From Siphonodentalium dalli (taxonomy: Eukaryota; Mollusca; Scaphopoda; Gadilida; Siphonodentaliidae), in the NCBI GenBank assembly GCA_032622095.1, contig CP136069.1:122566126-122630125 (forward strand): 64,000 nucleotides of DNA, in the 5' to 3' direction. The notes beneath the pieces were generated by a model, which saw only the letters and a list, made by a program, of their open reading frames with translations, searched no databases and was not told where the DNA came from. Below, one piece after another: positions 12,992-25,300 of the stretch. The translations under genes were made by a program, and so were the position numbers. Numbering within the stretch: position 1 is the stretch's first letter; each line of letters opens with the position of its first letter.

Positions 12992-13829
12992 CAAGTCTTC
13001 TCGTACTAAAACCAGCTAAGATATTAGATATTGGGATGGAGATGCTGGTATTTAGTCCGAGATCGCCGCAATAGGCTTCTTATAACACGAGTTACGCCCA
13101 GGGTTTGTGGCAGGAATTTGTGGTGTATTTTACTCAATTTACCTCTCAAATCAATACATGATGCTATATACATCGGAAAGAGTGACATCTTATGGTCATA
13201 ATGGTGTATAATAATCTAACTTTCATGTTAAATTACACATAGAATATTCCGGTTGATTGCCACTAACGTCGCTTTTTTTATATGTTTGTTTACGTTTTAA
13301 CTGAAAGCCGAGTGTTCCGAAGAACTTCGGCATTGTCCGGAGTTTGTTTTGGCGGAGACGAATTTCGATACAAACAAGATGGCAGCCGCCATATTTATTC
13401 TAATGCTTGTTGTGTTTACACTGTTTTAAACTGTGAGAGGGTTGTAATTCCCTTATTTATTTAATGTTTTACATTTATATCTTCAATATTTACTTAATCT
13501 ATTTATTTATTGACACACATAATTGCAATTACAATGGAGAATTCATCGCCATGTGCGTGGTTAGTCGAAAATCTACGGAATATTTTCACATTAAATTACC
13601 GCTTTCAATTTACAACTGATGTGGGTTTCAGATCAAATATCATGTCTTCTGCGGAAAAAAATCCGTTTATTGTCGCAATTGTGATATTTTATTTCATATA
13701 ATTGTGGTTTTATTTGAGCGGGTCACTAACGCTTAACTCGTGTTATAAGAAGCCTATGGCGGCGATCTCGGACTAAATACCAGCATCTCCATCCCAATAT
13801 CTTAGCTGGTTTTAGTACGAGAAGACTTG
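12992..13829. mobile_element. 838-bp element with ~110-bp inverted terminal repeats
   Basis: The left arm starts CAAGTCTTCTCGTACTAAAA and runs to the ACACGAGTTA motif near 13093. The right arm is its complement, ending at 13829. The interior holds two short frames (13282-13464 and 13510-13701) with no recognised domain. The target duplication is unclear. Confidence 0.75.
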
Positions 13830-14613
13830 GACTATGGAAAATGTATTGAAAATCAGTCACAGATATTTATTTCATGATGCCATTGGATAACAACAGTACA
13901 GAGAGAAAATAGAAAGTGTGATTTTCGTTCTCCTCAAAAAGCAAAATACTTTTCATTAAAGTTCATTCTTGTAGCATTTTTATGTTTTGTTTACGAAACA
14001 TTACAATAAGCAAAAATCATGTATGTGTCCTATTTGGGTTTATTATATTGGGGCTTTTCTCTACCATGATAATTTGAATGACAATATTAGAAAATTATTG
14101 TATGTGGTTTTCCTTTCATTGAAGATTTCAAGTGACCAATGTTCATTTGGGGTTTAATACAATGCAAAACTGTTTCATATAGAACTTTTATGCATAGTTC
14201 TGCAAAGAAAATAGTAAATTCTTATTCAAAATGGGTCACTTGACAAATATACAAAATTAACAATCACAAACAAAATATCACTGACAATATAAAAATTAAT
14301 CACAATCTAAATTCTCGTTGTATCAATCTTATTTTATAACACTCTAAAATTTGAAGGAAAATCAGAAGAGGCTTATCCCAAAGATTGGAGTGGCTTTCTG
14401 GTAAAAATTTCTAATTTTCTGAGGCAAATCGCTTCAAAACACTTTTTAAGCGAATTCTTTACCTATTTGACAATTCTAATCCTTCCTTAGACATTAATCT
14501 TCACAACTATCATTAATAATATGATCACATGATACTGGTCTGAGAAATTTGAATTTCAAATTCAAAACTCGAAATAATAAATTTCAGTTCATACAGAGGA
14601 TCCTCAGAAGTTT

Positions 14614-14841
14614 TTAACCCCTTTATGACTGGAGCTTCCTGCAATTTTTATGAAATCCCTGTGCCAATACATTCTCTTATATGTGCGAGTCTCCCACAGG
14701 GAGAATACATTGGCCTAACAATATTTTCCTTGACCTTGTAAGCCAGTGAATTCTCTTATATATGCGAGGCTCCCTATGAGAATTCACTGGCACAGGATCA
14801 TTAATGCTGCACCAGCGCAGCTCCCAACATGCAAGGGTTAA
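14614..14841. mobile_element. TTAA MITE family A, copy 2
   Basis: TTAACCCCTTTATGACTGG to GCAAGGGTTAA. Both inner hairpins are shortened. Confidence 0.7.
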
Positions 14842-14953
14842 GTAGTTATAAATACTGTGCCGGAATTTCAAAATGAATACTATACTGTAAGGAAGATTCC
14901 ATAAGATAAATAGGAACAAATGAATACTGATTTCAAATAATGTTCATAACATC

Positions 14954-15182
14954 TTAACCCTCCCATGACGAGAGCTGCGCTGGTGCATCATTAAAGATCC
15001 TGTGCCAGTGCATTATCTTATATATGCAAGTCTCCCATAGAGATCCTCACATATATAAGAGAATGCACTGGCTTCCAAATTCAATGTAAATATTCTCCTT
15101 TGGGAGACTCGCATATATGAGAATGCACTGCCACAGGTTCTTTAATGCTGCACCAGCGCAGCTCCCGTCATGAAAGTGTTAA
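14954..15182. mobile_element. TTAA MITE family A, copy 3
   Basis: TTAACCCTCCCATGACGAG to CATGAAAGTGTTAA. Both outer ends carry the GCTGCGCTGGTGC block in opposite orientation, so this copy has two right ends. Confidence 0.7.
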
Positions 15183-15365
15183 TAGTTTAATACTTATTAA
15201 TAGTTAATAGTTTAATACTTATACATGGAGTGAATATTTTATGCATTAGTAGGCCATGCAAAGTTAATTTGCCGTTTCTCAGGCCAAAATAATTTGAAAA
15301 AGCATGAAAATCCTTGGTTTTTAATTAAAGATGCATAATCTGAATAAACGCTTGCAAATTACTAT

Positions 15366-15940
15366 TTCTTTGGCTTCGGGGGTAAAAAAATATTTAATTC
15401 GAGTCGAGGAACCCACCCATCAAAGCTCAGAGTGATCAGATATCAATACTTTTAGTGGCCTGGTAAAAAGTCGACGAGAACACGGCCTCGGACCAAATTG
15501 CAGATGAAGATGGATAACTCTAAAATCAAGTGGCTTAAATTTATGAGTCAGATGTTTGACAAACCGGCAAAATTTAGTTGAACAAAATGTTGATAAATAA
15601 CAGATTTTGGGCAATTTTATACTATACTATAGTTGACTGCAGTTAGCATTATTTTTGTGCAATTAATTGATTCTGATAACTGAAGTGAAATTAAAAAAAA
15701 TATATATGTTTTTGGAATCTGATGATAAGGGGACCATCGAAATGTAGTGAGTACCTTTAAATATTTTATTTCTGGGGCACACTGCAACGAACCATTCCAG
15801 TTGCCCGTGGACATTATTACCCCAAAAAATTTCCATAAATTTAGTTGGAAAGATTCCATGCGATTTATTTCGTAAAATATCACCTATTAAAGTATAATTG
15901 ACACATCTTTTACTGAGTATGCAGACACAATTCATCATGT
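15366..15940. repeat. interspersed repeat family I, copy 1
   Basis: It starts CTTTGGCTTCGGGGGTAAA with GAGGAACCCACCCATCAAAG. Its right part matches 25520-25700 in reverse. The family is unassigned. Confidence 0.55.
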
Positions 15941-16311
15941 CGATTGTTAAGGAATCAGAAATTTGAATCCAAAAATGAGAAGTTCTATCTCAGCTTGGAG
16001 CAAGTTTTTATAAAAACGAACCGTAATTATTTTGTACCAATTATAGCTTTTTCTGACATAAAACAAAACTAAAAATGTTGCATGCACGGGATATCGGGAT
16101 TATGCATGCATGTCTGAGAAATAGGATATTGACTTTGCATGGTCTTACGATACTCCAGTGACATGTCTCAAAAATTAAGTGGGCCAGGTACAGAGAGGTA
16201 TGCTATTTGTACCTAGCTTATTGTTTCTCTGTGATACACTCGTACAGTGAGATGTCAGTGTTAACAAGTCATGTCAGAATTATATATTTCTGTTTATTTA
16301 ATTGATATTAC

Positions 16312-16788
16312 CAGGGTTTCCATTAGAGGGGCAGCGGGTCCTTTCCCCTAGCCCAAATTTCCCATCTGACATGTTCCCCTAGCCGATCTAGATTAATGCC
16401 TATGTCACCTGTGTATCTGACACAAAATAAAACCAACATAGAATGATAAACAGAGATCATTTTATTTGTCAGCTATTACGCTGATCACTGTAGATTACTA
16501 GTGAACTTTTTTTAAATGCAATTACGATTCCCCAACTTTTAATACTTAAGTATTATAATAGGATCGGTCAAATCTCACCCCTTGTGATAGCCATACCGCA
16601 GAACGTCCTGCTATGCCCTGCATCGCTATCTCTAAGTTATCACAATGATGGTAGATATCATCCCACTATGCCCTGCATCGTTATCTCTAAGTTATCATCA
16701 TGATGGTAGATATTCAGTTAGCTAATGGACTGAGATTTCTCCCCGTGCTATAGGAATCGTATTTCCCCAAACCCTAATGGAAGCCCTG
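16312..16788. mobile_element. hAT-like TIR element
   Basis: Ends CAGGGTTTCCATTAG and the complement of CAGGGCTTCCATTAG (one mismatch). The flanking 8 bases do not match well, so the duplication has decayed or the true ends differ. Inside, a block of roughly 60 bases is duplicated in tandem at 16608-16715. Confidence 0.55.
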
Positions 16789-16789
16789 C

Positions 16790-18360
16790 ATTTCTCAAAT
16801 AATGGACACCAGGATTCCTGAAAGGTGATAGTTCACCGATTGTATCTGTCATGTTGCAAACTTGCAATGCTCTATCATGCTCAATTGGAGAGTGATTATA
16901 CATGAATATATCACAAATTAAAGTTAATACTGTGCTTCATAGAGATCTCTCAGACAGGGAGAGGGTTCCCAAACGTGCTGAGGTGTAACTGGTAATTCGG
17001 ACTGAGAAGGTCAGAGTTCATTCGGCATTCCTGCAGAGCAAAGTCGTTCACTGCAGGCGACTCTGAAAAATAACAAGGATGAGGCATTTCAAATAAAATA
17101 CCGGTGTTCTCATGCAATATTTACTTGTTTTCATGATGCATTCACCTTTTTTTTGTGTAGATAGGTTTATTGCAAATAAGAATAAGCAATGAGCCAGACA
17201 ACAGGTATGCATATCTATATAATTATAAGTCTGACTCAACAAAATATAAATTACAAAGAAAATTCATGTGATTAAAAAAACTAAATAAATGCATGTGCTG
17301 ATAGTGCTTGGGATGTTAAGAAGCTAGCTATATTCAGTAACTTTCCAAATTTTAATCGAATTAAGGCTATATGTGCATCAGTTAGGGTAATTGAAGTCAT
17401 TAGCTTCACTCCCGGTGGGTATATATTTCATGTCAGACAGAACTGTATCCGATATACCATAAGAAAGGTCATAAAAAACTAGAAATAAAACCCCAAGGTT
17501 GCATATTATTGATTAAATTGTTGAAAACTGCGGTCAGAGTAAGAAATCTTCTCAGATACAACCACATTTTCGGCGCGAATCATCGCGTGGAGGTAATGGA
17601 ATTATATTCGGAAGAAATCGGAACCGCCCGAAAAACGACGATCGGCTGGCATGCACGGTTGACAGAACAGCCAAAACAATAGCCGGCATGTCGATAACCG
17701 AAAGTAGATTCAACAAAACACAAACTAGATAATGTGATTATGTCTTGATTTTTGCATCGATATCTCATGTTTTCTAATTGAAATATCGAGAATTATTTGG
17801 CAACTAACAAAGTGTACACACTGTGTATATGTTATATATGGATTGCTTGCAAATATAGGCGTGAATGGGTATTCACAGCATGCAAAATACGATTGGCACA
17901 CCTCCGAACTGATTCAGTTCGTCATGCTTCTCATCAATTGAAAATAAACAAATCGGGGAATTCCTGCCCTTCTTATCAAATGTCAACACATTTGGTGGAA
18001 TTTAAGATGAAGTTATCTGCAATGGCATTATTGACTTCTGTAAATGGAAATTATTAGCAATATTTCAAATGCAGAGAGTGCATGAACCACCGATTGATCT
18101 ATAAATTATAATAGCCCAATCGGGCTGAACTATATCGATTGGTCTTCCTGGCATAGTGGTTGCTGCTGTAAGAGAGGGAACTCTAAATTTCTTAAATATT
18201 AAAAAAAAATTTGTTTTCAGATTTGTACAAGTTTATAATGAATATTACCAGTAAAAAATTATACCATTGTCTTTGATTAGTTTCAAAATAAATGAGAATT
18301 TTTTTTAATTGGTAGAAACAGCTGGTCGAAAGAACAATTTTGAGTACTCCCCTTATCCCA
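16790..18360. other. mostly featureless; one CpG-richer patch
   Basis: The 17560-17700 patch is richer in CpG and has open frames on both strands (plus: MELYSEEIGTARKTTIGWHA from 17599, stop at 17689). No splice or family evidence. Confidence 0.4.
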
Positions 18361-18369
18361 GATTCACTT

Positions 18370-20480
18370 TATAGTAGCTAATTACACTTAAGCATAAATT
18401 ATTTACGCTTAAGCATAATTAACTTACGATAAGCGTAATACATTTGAATTACGCTTAAATGTAATTGGGTTCATCCGCTATTTCACCTCTATGGGAGGAA
18501 GCCAAATTAACATTTAATAAATAATTGAGATAAAGCCCCCCTCCAATCAAGGAATCTCTGATTACACTTAAGTGAAATAAGAATATTTCTTATCGCGCTT
18601 AAGTGCAATAAGAAGATTCCTTATTGCGCTTAGAGATTCCTTATTGTGCTTAAGTGCAATACGATATTCCTTTTTGTGCTTAAGTGCAATAAGATATTCC
18701 TTATTGTGCTAAGCGCAATTATATATTTCCTTATTGAACTTAATCGCAATTATATCTTACCTTATTATATCGCTTAAGCTCAATTATATCGCTTAAGCTC
18801 TATTATTTATTAAATGTTAATTTGGCTCCCCATATACCTCATGTATATTGGTATAACCTGATGTAGGTTACTGGCATTAGTAATGCGGTTGCATCCATTT
18901 CAGCTTGATGGGAGTTCAATGAGAGTGTATATGAATTATTTTTAAGCGTACTTCATTTACGCTTAAGCGCGGAACTCATTTACACTTAAGCATAATTAAA
19001 ATGAATAATGCTTAAGCAAATACCTAACTCCAACTGATTTCCTCTGTCTGAATAATTGAGTCCATCTCATAGTATATGGGGGAGTCTAACCCGATGATTG
19101 ATTGATGTCTTATTGCCAGAGTAAATTTTAGTTTAGAGGAAATCGCATGGGAGACAGCCTTTTCAAATATATTATTTATTAGTGTAAATCAATTGCGCTC
19201 AAGCGCAAAAATATGTGTCTAATAATATATTTGCGCTTTAGCATAAAATTGCCATAAATGTGGATCTATCATATGGGAGGCCCTTTTCACATTTATTATT
19301 TATTTACGCTTAAGCGCAAATAACCTATATCATTTGCACTTAAGCAAATAGATCATATTTGCGCTTAAGCGCAAATCATTTGCACTTAAGCGCAAATAAA
19401 AATCAATATGCATTGATCCTCCCTGAATTAATTTTACATGGCACAGGCCTAAACACATCACTAAAGTTGATATAGCCCCAACATATGAGGGAAACAATCC
19501 CCCAGAAACACCAAGATCTGTTTTATGACCATGGAAATGATATAGATCTGTGTAGGATATGTCTCTTTTATAAAATATACTATATCTCTGGGATGGAGAC
19601 ACAAATTCTTGGGGACAGGGATGCTGATATTATGAAAATAGGGGTTTTTCCCCTACTTCAAGTCAATCAGTACACCATATGAGGGAAGCAAACCCCAGTA
19701 ACCCCTAATTCCATATTTATGGCCATGGAAATGGTATATATCTGTGCAGGAGATAATAAAATATACATGAGCTCTGGGAGTGAGGCACCAAATCTTGGGA
19801 CACCAGGGACAGAGATGCTGATATGCATATGGAAATATGTTTTTTCTTCAACTTCGAGTCTGTATGGAGCTATTACTACTGGGCCCATGATAATATAATA
19901 TGAGATGGACTCAATCATTCACATCAGAGGGATGTAAGGGAGTGTTAGGTATTTGCGCTTAAGCGCAAATAAATTGATAGACACATATTTGTGCTTAAGC
20001 GCAAATGATTTACGCTTAAGCACAAATATTTGCGCTTAAGGGCAAATAAATAATAAATGTGAAAAGGGCCTCCCATACTATTTCCGCTAAAGCGCATATA
20101 ATTTGTATTTAAGTATAAATGATTTGCTCTTAAGTGCAGATGATTTACACTTAAGCGTAAATGATTTGCGATTAAGCAGAATCAGAATAAATGTGAATAC
20201 GGCTTCTCGTATAATCGCTTAAGCATAATTCATTTACGATTAAGTGTAATTAATCTATCAATGAAAATAAATGACCAGTGAGCTTAAGCGTAAATCAATA
20301 ACGCTTAAGCACACTTAAATCAATTACGCTTAAGCACACTAGTCATAATTCTATTACTCATAGGAGTAATGCTTTATCTACATCATACGGTTAAGCATAA
20401 GTGAAGTACGCTTTATATGTGTGCATTACACCTGAGTGTAATACATTACGCTTAATTGTAATTCACTTACGCTAAAGTGC
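18370..20480. repeat. cluster of TTAAGCG short palindromes
   Basis: About 2.1 kb with dozens of degenerate palindromes of the type TTTGCGCTTAAGCGCAAAT, in blocks. Larger inverted repeats join the blocks: GGAAGCCAAATTAACATTTA at 18498 with its partner at 18789, and CACATTTATTATTTATTTACG at 19290 with its partner near 20045. A diverged direct duplication of about 200 bases lies at 19462-19670 and 19675-19870. No coding frame is credible. Confidence 0.8.
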
Positions 20481-20664
20481 AATTAGCTAATACATGTGAA
20501 AAGGGCCTTCCATTATAGTTATCATCCATCAGAATGAATAGTGCTTACTAAAGCTTGACAACAGAATTTGCCATTAAAAATATTTCATGGCCAATGAGCT
20601 AACAAATGTTCTGTACTGGCATATTGAATACCAATTATTGTACTATTGTACAGGTATAATGTAA

Positions 20665-20979
20665 TTAAACAGTTTTGAGTAAGACAACTCTTTCTGCACG
20701 GTACTGTGCTTGCGGCCAGATTGATGTAAAAATTCGGTCAATGCGCTTACAATTTTCTATAAATAGTAACATTTTGGAATTATTACCTCTCGATCACTGT
20801 TCGATTATAATCTTTGCCACTAACTCGGCCAATGTTCTTCCGTTTGTGATTTCACGCAACAATTCACTTTCTATTCCTTCCCTGTCGAATTGACTACCGA
20901 TTGCGATGATAATTTGTTTTTCGCTTTAATATTCTGATGTGACGCTATTCCAGCGAACGTCATCCTCCCTAGAAGCCAT
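20665..20979 (-). pseudogene. decayed reading frame, unknown protein
   Basis: One frame begins ATG at 20979 (MASREDDVRWNSVTSEY) and runs 102 residues to 20665, but with an internal TAA at 20926 and an internal TGA at 20794. Parts such as REGIESELLREITNGR look protein-like, and CpG density is higher than around it. A plus-strand frame also stays open over 20675-20893, so which strand, if any, was coding is unclear. It lies about 0.9 kb downstream of the poly(A) signal of the GGCT-like gene. It could be an old retrocopy or first exon; I do not recognise it. Confidence 0.3.
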
Positions 20980-21908
20980 TTCTGAGAACGAAACCCGATT
21001 CAATCCCAATCGAGTCGGAAGTGCTCGGGCATTTCCGTGACTGCACAAGACAACGCATCGGTTTGTTTTTTCGTGTTATTATGGCGAGATTAATCGGGAC
21101 GATTGATGAAATATAAATAGTTAGCCGAATGGCCGTATAATGTGTACAAACTGACTTCAGGGTGGGGGATTTCGTGTATCTGAGTTATTTTATTCACTCT
21201 TCCCACATAATGACGCAGGGAACTCAATTGTGAGGTTCAATTTACGTTTCACATCACTTTAAGACACCAGAATATGAATGTAGGATTATGCTTGCTAATT
21301 GATTTTCACACTCTCCCAAAGCCCTGATTGTGTCATGATGTGTGAAAATGCTGTATAAATTAGACACACCGACACTTCACAAGTTACATTAGAAGGAGTG
21401 ACATCAGTTGGATTGAAAATGACTGTGGACAATAGATGGGAGAAAACTCTATGTTTTTAAAAGGAACTCTCACTGTTCCACCCATCATAGCTAGTTTCAT
21501 TACTGTTTTGTTTAGGTATATATATATTTATAAAATAAACTCATAAAATTATATAATCTTTTATATAAAGAGATGAAAATCAATAAAAAAAAATTTAACA
21601 TGTCGAGTCATGAGCATACCTCCTGCAAAAATCTCCCAGATAGCAATTTTCAAAACTTAACAGGTCTGGTGTTATGAAATTATAATTACATGCTGTATTG
21701 ATCCCACTTTTCCCATATCGTTACGATGGACATGACGCTGATCTCAGTCAATGTGTTCATAAACATAGGTTTCTTTGAGTTAATGTGGTTCATAGGCTGA
21801 TTTGACCTGAACAATCTGTAGACTGCATGAGTATTCAGCAGGTTTGGATTTGGCAAAGTGTCAAGAGAGATTTCTTTTTGTCAAAATATGTATAATTAGT
21901 GTTATGAA

Positions 21909-21914
21909 TTTATT
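21909..21914 (-). terminator. candidate poly(A) signal of the GGCT-like gene
   Basis: AATAAA on the minus strand, 185 bases after the stop codon at 22099. Nothing nearer is a better match. Confidence 0.35.
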
Positions 21915-22098
21915 CAGGGCTTATCCATAAACACTGCACCAAAGTTATCAACTACCTAAAAACATATATATTATAGTCTGATACATATTTTGTTGTGTAA
22001 GTAATACATCTAGGCTATATCCAGCAAACTACTAGGATTTATGTTTATGTTATAAACCATTGTATACATGCATACAGCTTATAACAGAACCTGTCCAT

Positions 22099-22301
22099 TT
22101 ATGATCTCAATAAAATTAATAAAACAAAGAGAAAACAAAATAATTTGTGTTCCGATTGGAAGAAATGAGGGATTAACCAATCCACGGATTCCATTTCAGT
22201 TGAATAAATAGTAATAAACGCCGGATTCAACATGGTCATGTTATTTGACTGCAAGGTGGCTAAATATTTCTCGCAATCAAAATCCCATGACCACATTGAA
22301 T
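22099..22301 (-). CDS. GGCT-like gene, exon 17 (last exon, stop codon)
   Basis: Acceptor gattggcag with a weak pyrimidine tract; phase 1 in, matching exon 16; TAA at 22101-22099. It encodes 66 residues beginning SMWSWDFDCEKYLATLQ and ending in a hydrophobic run FCFLFVLLILL that could be a tail anchor. The weak acceptor makes this the least certain 3' assignment; an alternative last exon is possible. Confidence 0.6.
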
Positions 22302-25300
22302 CTGCCAATCATTTCTTATATTAAAATGTTCTCCATCAATACTATCACTCTAGTCTCTACACTCATAATTTCAGATATGTGTTGTTGACATGCACTGTAA
22401 TAAGACATAGGTTCCACAAATTTAGAGAATCATGTTAACTCTTTCAGGATGGGAGCTGCGCTGGTGCAGCATTAAAGATCCTTAGGGAGCCTCACATATT
22501 TAAGAAAATACACTGGTTACAAGGTCAAGGTAAATAATGTTAGGCCAATGTATTCTCTTATATATGCGAGGCTCCATATGTAAGTGAATGCATTGGCAAA
22601 GGGTTTTCACAAAATTCCAGGAAGCTCCAGTCAATGAAGGGTTAACTGTTAAATGATACTTACTTTGGGCAGTCCATTCATCTTTAGCGATGTACATCAT
22701 GGCAGGAACACAGAATTGAGCCACACCCTCTTCACAGTCCTGACTATTAGACATCCAAACTGGCAGGACCAAATGCTCAAATAGCTGTAAAACCAAACAA
22801 CATAAGACATAATCTATTTTACAGTAACACAGAAATTGACAGAATTGGACCATATGCCCAAACAAGTCCAGAGACAGTTAGACATGTGAACTGACAGGAC
22901 CAAAAGTATGTTTAAATTGCACAATGGCTTAATTAATAAAATAATGTACAATCGTGTGAGAGGACAAAGGCTACAGAAACAACTGGCCTCAAAATTAGTC
23001 AGCAGAAAACTAGCCCAACACTTTAAAAAAAAAAGCCTGGTCATTTCAATCACAAATCTAGTTCCCAGAAGGTGCCCATAGAGTAACAGAAAATAGCTGA
23101 AATCATAGAAACATTTCCCCGGTTTTGCTCCCAGAATGCAACAGAATTCAAACTAAGATATAGAGTTATTCCCCTTCCATTGAAAATAATAGAAGTCCAG
23201 ATGAAACTTAAGCACAAAAAAAACATGTCGGTACCTCAACAAAAGCAACATGTTCACAGTTTAGTACACCGGATGAGTTGATAATACAATGTTTTGGAGC
23301 TTCCTCTTTAAAATGGTATATAATGTGGCATATATTTTATATAATATGATCTGGGGGTTATTTAAATGCGCCTATAAAAGCTCATATAATAACAATTTTT
23401 GAAACCCCAGGAGGTACACTCCCAAGAACCGAAACAGATGCATACTAGCTTGGGGGTTACCTCGATATGGTTAAAATAACGCTATGGTCAGGGTTCTTGC
23501 ACCAATTTTGAAATGAAATTTAAGGAGTTTCAGGAGTATTTGGGGGCAATTTTCCAAGATTTTTCCAGGACCCCAATACTAAAAATTCAAGGTTTTTCCA
23601 GGAGATGAATATAACGGTACATGTACTTGATAATGGGCTCTGGCTTCCTTGGAGCATAGCCATGGGACTAATTATTGATGTTATATCATATATAGATGAT
23701 CATACAAGTACATGTATACATTTATATTGTATTGCAATTTACAAATAATAAAAGGTCAGCTGACCACAGTGTCCCCCGAAAAAGTGGCAAGTCGATGCCG
23801 CTTTGTTAAAGAAATATTTTTGAAATTTTGAAATGTTGAAATTTTCTAAGTCGAAAAGGGTTAATAACTCTGTCAAAAAATATTTTTTCCGTCATCTATA
23901 TACATGTTGCACATCTTCAATATATGGGCAACAATATTCTGAAGTTTCTGGGATGAAATCTGTAGGAGGAGATGATTACACCATGAAGGTACTCAAAAGT
24001 GTGACGGACAGACGGACGAACAGACGGACGGACAAACGGCCGGAGCGACGGACGGACGAACGAACGGACCCGTTTCTATAGTCCCCCAAAAATAAATTTT
24101 TGGGGGGACAATAACTGCACATATTATTTGGTAATGACATGTATCATATATATGCAGTAGCAAAAGGGGTTTCTAAAGTGACATGTCATGACTGATGTGC
24201 TATAGGCTATACACTTAGCCAGAAATAGACCCCTCTCAACTTCTAGGTTTGGCTACATTAAAGGGGCGGGACCTATGGGAACATATAATTTGCTTCTGAA
24301 CAATAGCAATTAATTAAATGATAAACACATGTTGCATATGAAATATCCAGAACATCTGAATCAGTTCATGTTTGTTATTCTTCAGGCACTGCTCCAGTTT
24401 TTTAATGCATATTCTGATATTTGCCAATATTGGACATGTCCATGTTTTTAAAACCAAGGCGACATCTCGCCATGAAGGGGTTACCGTCTACTGCACACAG
24501 CCATAGACTGTTAGAACTAAATTCCAGTTAGAACTAAATTTGCATTTGCCGCCCGGCATAATTACTTCTGCTTCAGCGAAATAATTGAATTTTGTATGTC
24601 ATATTGTATGGGCAGATAATTCACATAGTTACATGCAATTCAGTTACCTGTAGACATTTCCATTGGCTGCATACAGAAGTCAATTGGAAATAAGCCAATC
24701 ATAAATGTTTGGACTCAGCTCGACTTCTGATTGGTGCAGTTAGAAAGAACTAATTTCCTAACTCTCTGCGATCATTTCAAATGAGCATTTGGGATTGGAT
24801 TCAGGGGTTATCAAGGGCCTTGAAAATGTATTTTCAGGGTTTTCCCCCGGTTTTTAAGGTCCCGCGGGAACCCTGATGGTGCATGCTTACAAATAAAGGA
24901 ATAATAGTCAAGTTAAACATTCATCTCTGATCACCACGCCACAACACGAAAACTTTACAGAAGGGACTGAGATCAATTCTGGCATACGGATCAAAAGAAT
25001 GTCAGCTATTGAGTTGACTAACCTTTGGATACCCCATGAATGCATCGAGCATAGCCAGTTCTTCTGGAGTTATCAGATAAATACAGCCTTCTACGGACTC
25101 CGAACTGTTCAGCTGTAAGTTTGGAAAGCATCCAGCGTCCTCATGTGTAGCTATTGAGGGAGTTAGACAGTTAGTCAAGTAGTAGGCTAAAGTATACATG
25201 TATAGACAAAACAAAATAAAAAATGCTGTTTACTTCCTTGAAGAAGAATTAATTAAATTTTTTGTGTGTAAAATAACTTGTATTAATTTGGTTTTCCAAT

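Noticed and set aside
24000-24081. Arg/Thr/Asp-rich peptide with RRTDKRPERRT
   Set aside because: It is the translated ACGG-type tail of pearl-like element P3.
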